From the NCBI GenBank assembly GCA_964556425.1, contig CAZKWC010000009.1, positions 10,356 to 74,355 on the forward strand: a stretch of DNA of 64,000 nucleotides, read 5' to 3'. The notes under the pieces were generated by a model. It saw only the letters and a program-made list of their open reading frames with translations. It did not search any database and had not been told where the DNA came from. Position 1 is the first letter of the stretch, and each line of letters opens with the position of its first letter. Made by a program: the position numbers and the translations under genes. This document shows, piece by piece, positions 61,948 through 64,000 of the stretch. Source of the DNA: JALQUL01 sp964556425. GTDB taxonomy: Bacteria; Pseudomonadota; Gammaproteobacteria; Burkholderiales; Burkholderiaceae_C.

Positions 61948-62246
61948 GCCAGTATCAAGTAGTTAAATGGTTGGTAACCTATGATATTGCTAACCCCAAG
62001 CGGCTAGCTAAGGTTTTTAAGTATTTAAAAAAGCAGGGAACTCACTTACAATATTCGGTGTTTATTGTGGCTGCCGATAGCCACCAAATCAATTTAATAA
62101 TGAAGGGTTTAGAGGACATTATTAACGATAAACATGACGATGTGCGAGCTTATAAAATACCTGCAAAAAACTGGCATGTTACAATTGGAGCTAGTATGTT
62201 GCCTGATGGTACTTTACTGGGCAGCGGATCTACTTTAAGCAGCTAG
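61944..62246 (+). CDS. cas2: Cas2, second copy, canonical type, 100 aa
   Basis: Canonical Cas2 signature: WLVTYDIANPKRLAKVFKYL (Asp D14), followed by THLQYSVFIVAAD and a C-terminal strand with VRAYKIPAKNWHV. It overlaps the Cas1-like gene by 4 bp, implying coupled synthesis, so each Cas1-type gene has its own Cas2. The array leader begins right after its stop. Confidence 0.92.
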   Translation: MSQYQVVKWLVTYDIANPKRLAKVFKYLKKQGTHLQYSVFIVAADSHQINLIMKGLEDIINDKHDDVRAYKIPAKNWHVTIGASMLPDGTLLGSGSTLSS

Positions 62247-62352
62247 AAATTGAATTTTGGAGTTGAATAAATTGATTGGCTTTTTATTTGAAAAATTTTT
62301 CTTGAACCACCTTTGTAAGTGGTTGAAGTTAAAGGGAAATTTTAAGTGAGCT
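62247..62352 (+). promoter_or_regulatory. CRISPR leader
   Basis: This 106-bp A+T-rich stretch between the second cas2 and the first repeat should hold the array promoter and the integration-directing sequence. It contains a near-perfect 10-bp inverted repeat, CTTGAACCAC (62301-62310) and GTGGTTGAAG (62319-62328), with one mismatch, about 25 bp before repeat 1. No integration host factor site was proven. Confidence 0.65.
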
Positions 62353-64000
62353 ATTCAATTTAATACCCTGATTATTAAGGGATTAGGACGCCAAGGTGTT
62401 CGACGTATTCACCATCACATGAGATTCAATTTAATACCCTGATTATTAAGGGATTAGGACGCTATTGCTTGCAACATTATTGCTTGTGTTAGATTCAATT
62501 TAATACCCTGATTATTAAGGGATTAGGACAAAACGAAGGCTAAAATGAAACGAATTGTAGAATTCAATTTAATACCCTGATTATTAAGGGATTAGGACTT
62601 AATTGCAAGCGTTTGTAACTGTTGCGCTAAAATTCAATTTAATACCCTGATTATTAAGGGATTAGGACAGAAAATATTTTTAAACTTATTAGTCCTAAAA
62701 AATTCAATTTAATACCCTGATTATTAAGGGATTAGGACGCGCATTTTGCGCATTTTGCTGTTTAACTTGATTCAATTTAATACCCTGATTATTAAGGGAT
62801 TAGGACTACTTGTTGCGCTGTAATACTGTTGTTAGTATTATTCAATTTAATACCCTGATTATTAAGGGATTAGGACGGGTAGTGATGCTACAAGAAAATA
62901 AATATTTTTAAATTCAATTTAATACCCTGATTATTAAGGGATTAGGACGTGCTAAGTCCAGCAACCGTGTACTTCTTGTTGGATTCAATTTAATACCCTG
63001 ATTATTAAGGGATTAGGACGTGCTTGCAATTGTTGCGCTAACTGTTTTTGTGCATTCAATTTAATACCCTGATTATTAAGGGATTAGGACGGCTGATTCC
63101 TCAACCTAGTTTCTTGCTTTATCTCATTCAATTTAATACCCTGATTATTAAGGGATTAGGACCTTTGGCCTGCTCGTTATTCAACCGAGCTGAAAAATTC
63201 AATTTAATACCCTGATTATTAAGGGATTAGGACATCTTCGCCAAAAAAAACTTCTGCAGTGTACTCGATTCAATTTAATACCCTGATTATTAAGGGATTA
63301 GGACGCACTTCGTGTACGGTGTTGCTCTCCCAGTACCATTCAATTTAATACCCTGATTATTAAGGGATTAGGACGTTTTTGTGAGTTTTACTTGTATTTT
63401 GATTCTATTCAATTTAATACCCTGATTATTAAGGGATTAGGACACATTCTATATACTTAATTTCAGCAGTATTATAAATTCAATTTAATACCCTGATTAT
63501 TAAGGGATTAGGACAGATAAAAGGATATCGTTAGATAACGACTGATCAATTCAATTTAATACCCTGATTATTAAGGGATTAGGACTCTAAATCTATATCT
63601 GCACTTACAGAGTAACTTAAATTCAATTTAATACCCTGATTATTAAGGGATTAGGACGTCATTAGAACCCATGATTGAACCGATTACTAAATTCAATTTA
63701 ATACCCTGATTATTAAGGGATTAGGACCTATGACAATTCGCTCTAACTAGATAAAAGCTATTCAATTTAATACCCTGATTATTAAGGGATTAGGACAGGC
63801 GTGCATTCCTCTGTATCATGTAAGCTGAAGATTCAATTTAATACCCTGATTATTAAGGGATTAGGACTTGAAAACCAACATCAAATAAAGTAGAGTTATT
63901 ATATTCAATTTAATACCCTGATTATTAAGGGATTAGGACTAATTGATTTAAATCACTACAAGATACCTGTGCCATTCAATTTAATACCCTGATTATTAAG
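62353..64000 (+). CRISPR. Type III-A CRISPR array, 23 full repeats plus one cut by the window end
   Basis: The 37-bp repeat starts ATTCAATTTAATACCC, has CCCT and AGGG arms that form a small hairpin (outer pairs TAAT/ATTA with one bulge) and ends ATTAGGAC. All copies are identical. Repeats start at 62353, 62424, 62493, 62562, 62632, 62702, 62770, 62840, 62912, 62983, 63054, 63126, 63197, 63268, 63338, 63407, 63478, 63549, 63621, 63691, 63760, 63831, 63903 and 63974; the last is cut at 64000. The 23 spacers are 31-35 bp. Leader position and repeat end point to plus-strand transcription; cutting at the stem base would leave an 8-nt ATTAGGAC tag. Confidence 0.98.

Noticed and set aside
62353..64000. 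Degenerate repeats marking the array's trailing end
   Set aside because: All visible repeats are identical and the last is cut by the window edge, so the trailing end is not in the window.

Overview
The window is A+T-rich chromosomal DNA from a proteobacterium, most likely a low-G+C betaproteobacterium of the Burkholderiales. Support: the order aminotransferase (-), uvrB, iscR-iscS-iscU-iscA-hscB-hscA-fdx, a stand-alone RnfB-like ferredoxin next to an intracellular PHB depolymerase with a Cys nucleophile, GlcD-type FAD oxidase, glnD-map, and fused AAK-GNAT argA. No rRNA or tRNA gene was seen. Genus-level assignment is not possible from reading alone.

Layout. 1-2.1 kb: fragment of a lipoprotein gene, then a very A+T-rich sensor kinase/NarL-type regulator pair with a repeated GGTAC-N2-TCC motif upstream. 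2.7-5.3 kb: GntR/UTRA regulator, PfkB sugar kinase and two tandem SemiSWEET sugar transporters, probably one sugar-use module. 5.4-13.4 kb: secreted hypothetical proteins, a glutaredoxin-fold protein without catalytic Cys, RnfB-like protein, PhaZ, a PLC-like protein and a DUF882/M15 peptidase. 13.6-23.3 kb: aromatic/aspartate aminotransferase, uvrB and the complete isc operon, preceded by a good match to an IscR type 1 site. 23.3-32.2 kb: DUF4214 protein, dnaQ, a dppABCDF-like peptide ABC operon with stem-loops between dppA and dppB, and an acetylpolyamine amidohydrolase. 32.5-49.3 kb: housekeeping and envelope genes (glycine-zipper lipoprotein, LhgO-like oxidase, autotransporter, pyrD, rpiA, glcD, two thioredoxin-like proteins, dsbB, argA, DUF1415, glnD, map, a CysK-like enzyme).

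49.4-64 kb is a complete type III-A CRISPR-Cas locus on the + strand: NE0113-family CARF protein, cas10, csm2, csm3, csm4, csm5 (C-terminally extended), cas6, csx16 (ring nuclease family), a Card1/Can2-like CARF nuclease; then a strong terminator and an 18-bp perfect palindrome; then cas2, cas1, a second Cas1-like gene lacking a recognisable active site, a second cas2, a leader and an array of 23 full plus one cut 37-bp repeats that runs off the window. Cas10 keeps both its HD pair and GGDD, so target RNA binding should trigger cyclic oligoadenylate synthesis. That would activate the Card1-like nuclease and be switched off by Csx16 and perhaps the NE0113 protein.

The most unusual point is the adaptation module: two Cas2 proteins, one canonical Cas1 and one apparently catalytically dead Cas1 paralogue, in one operon directly before the array. 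All 23 spacers have a stop-free frame on the strand complementary to the predicted crRNA, as expected if they target phage mRNA, and three share a 9-11 nt core.
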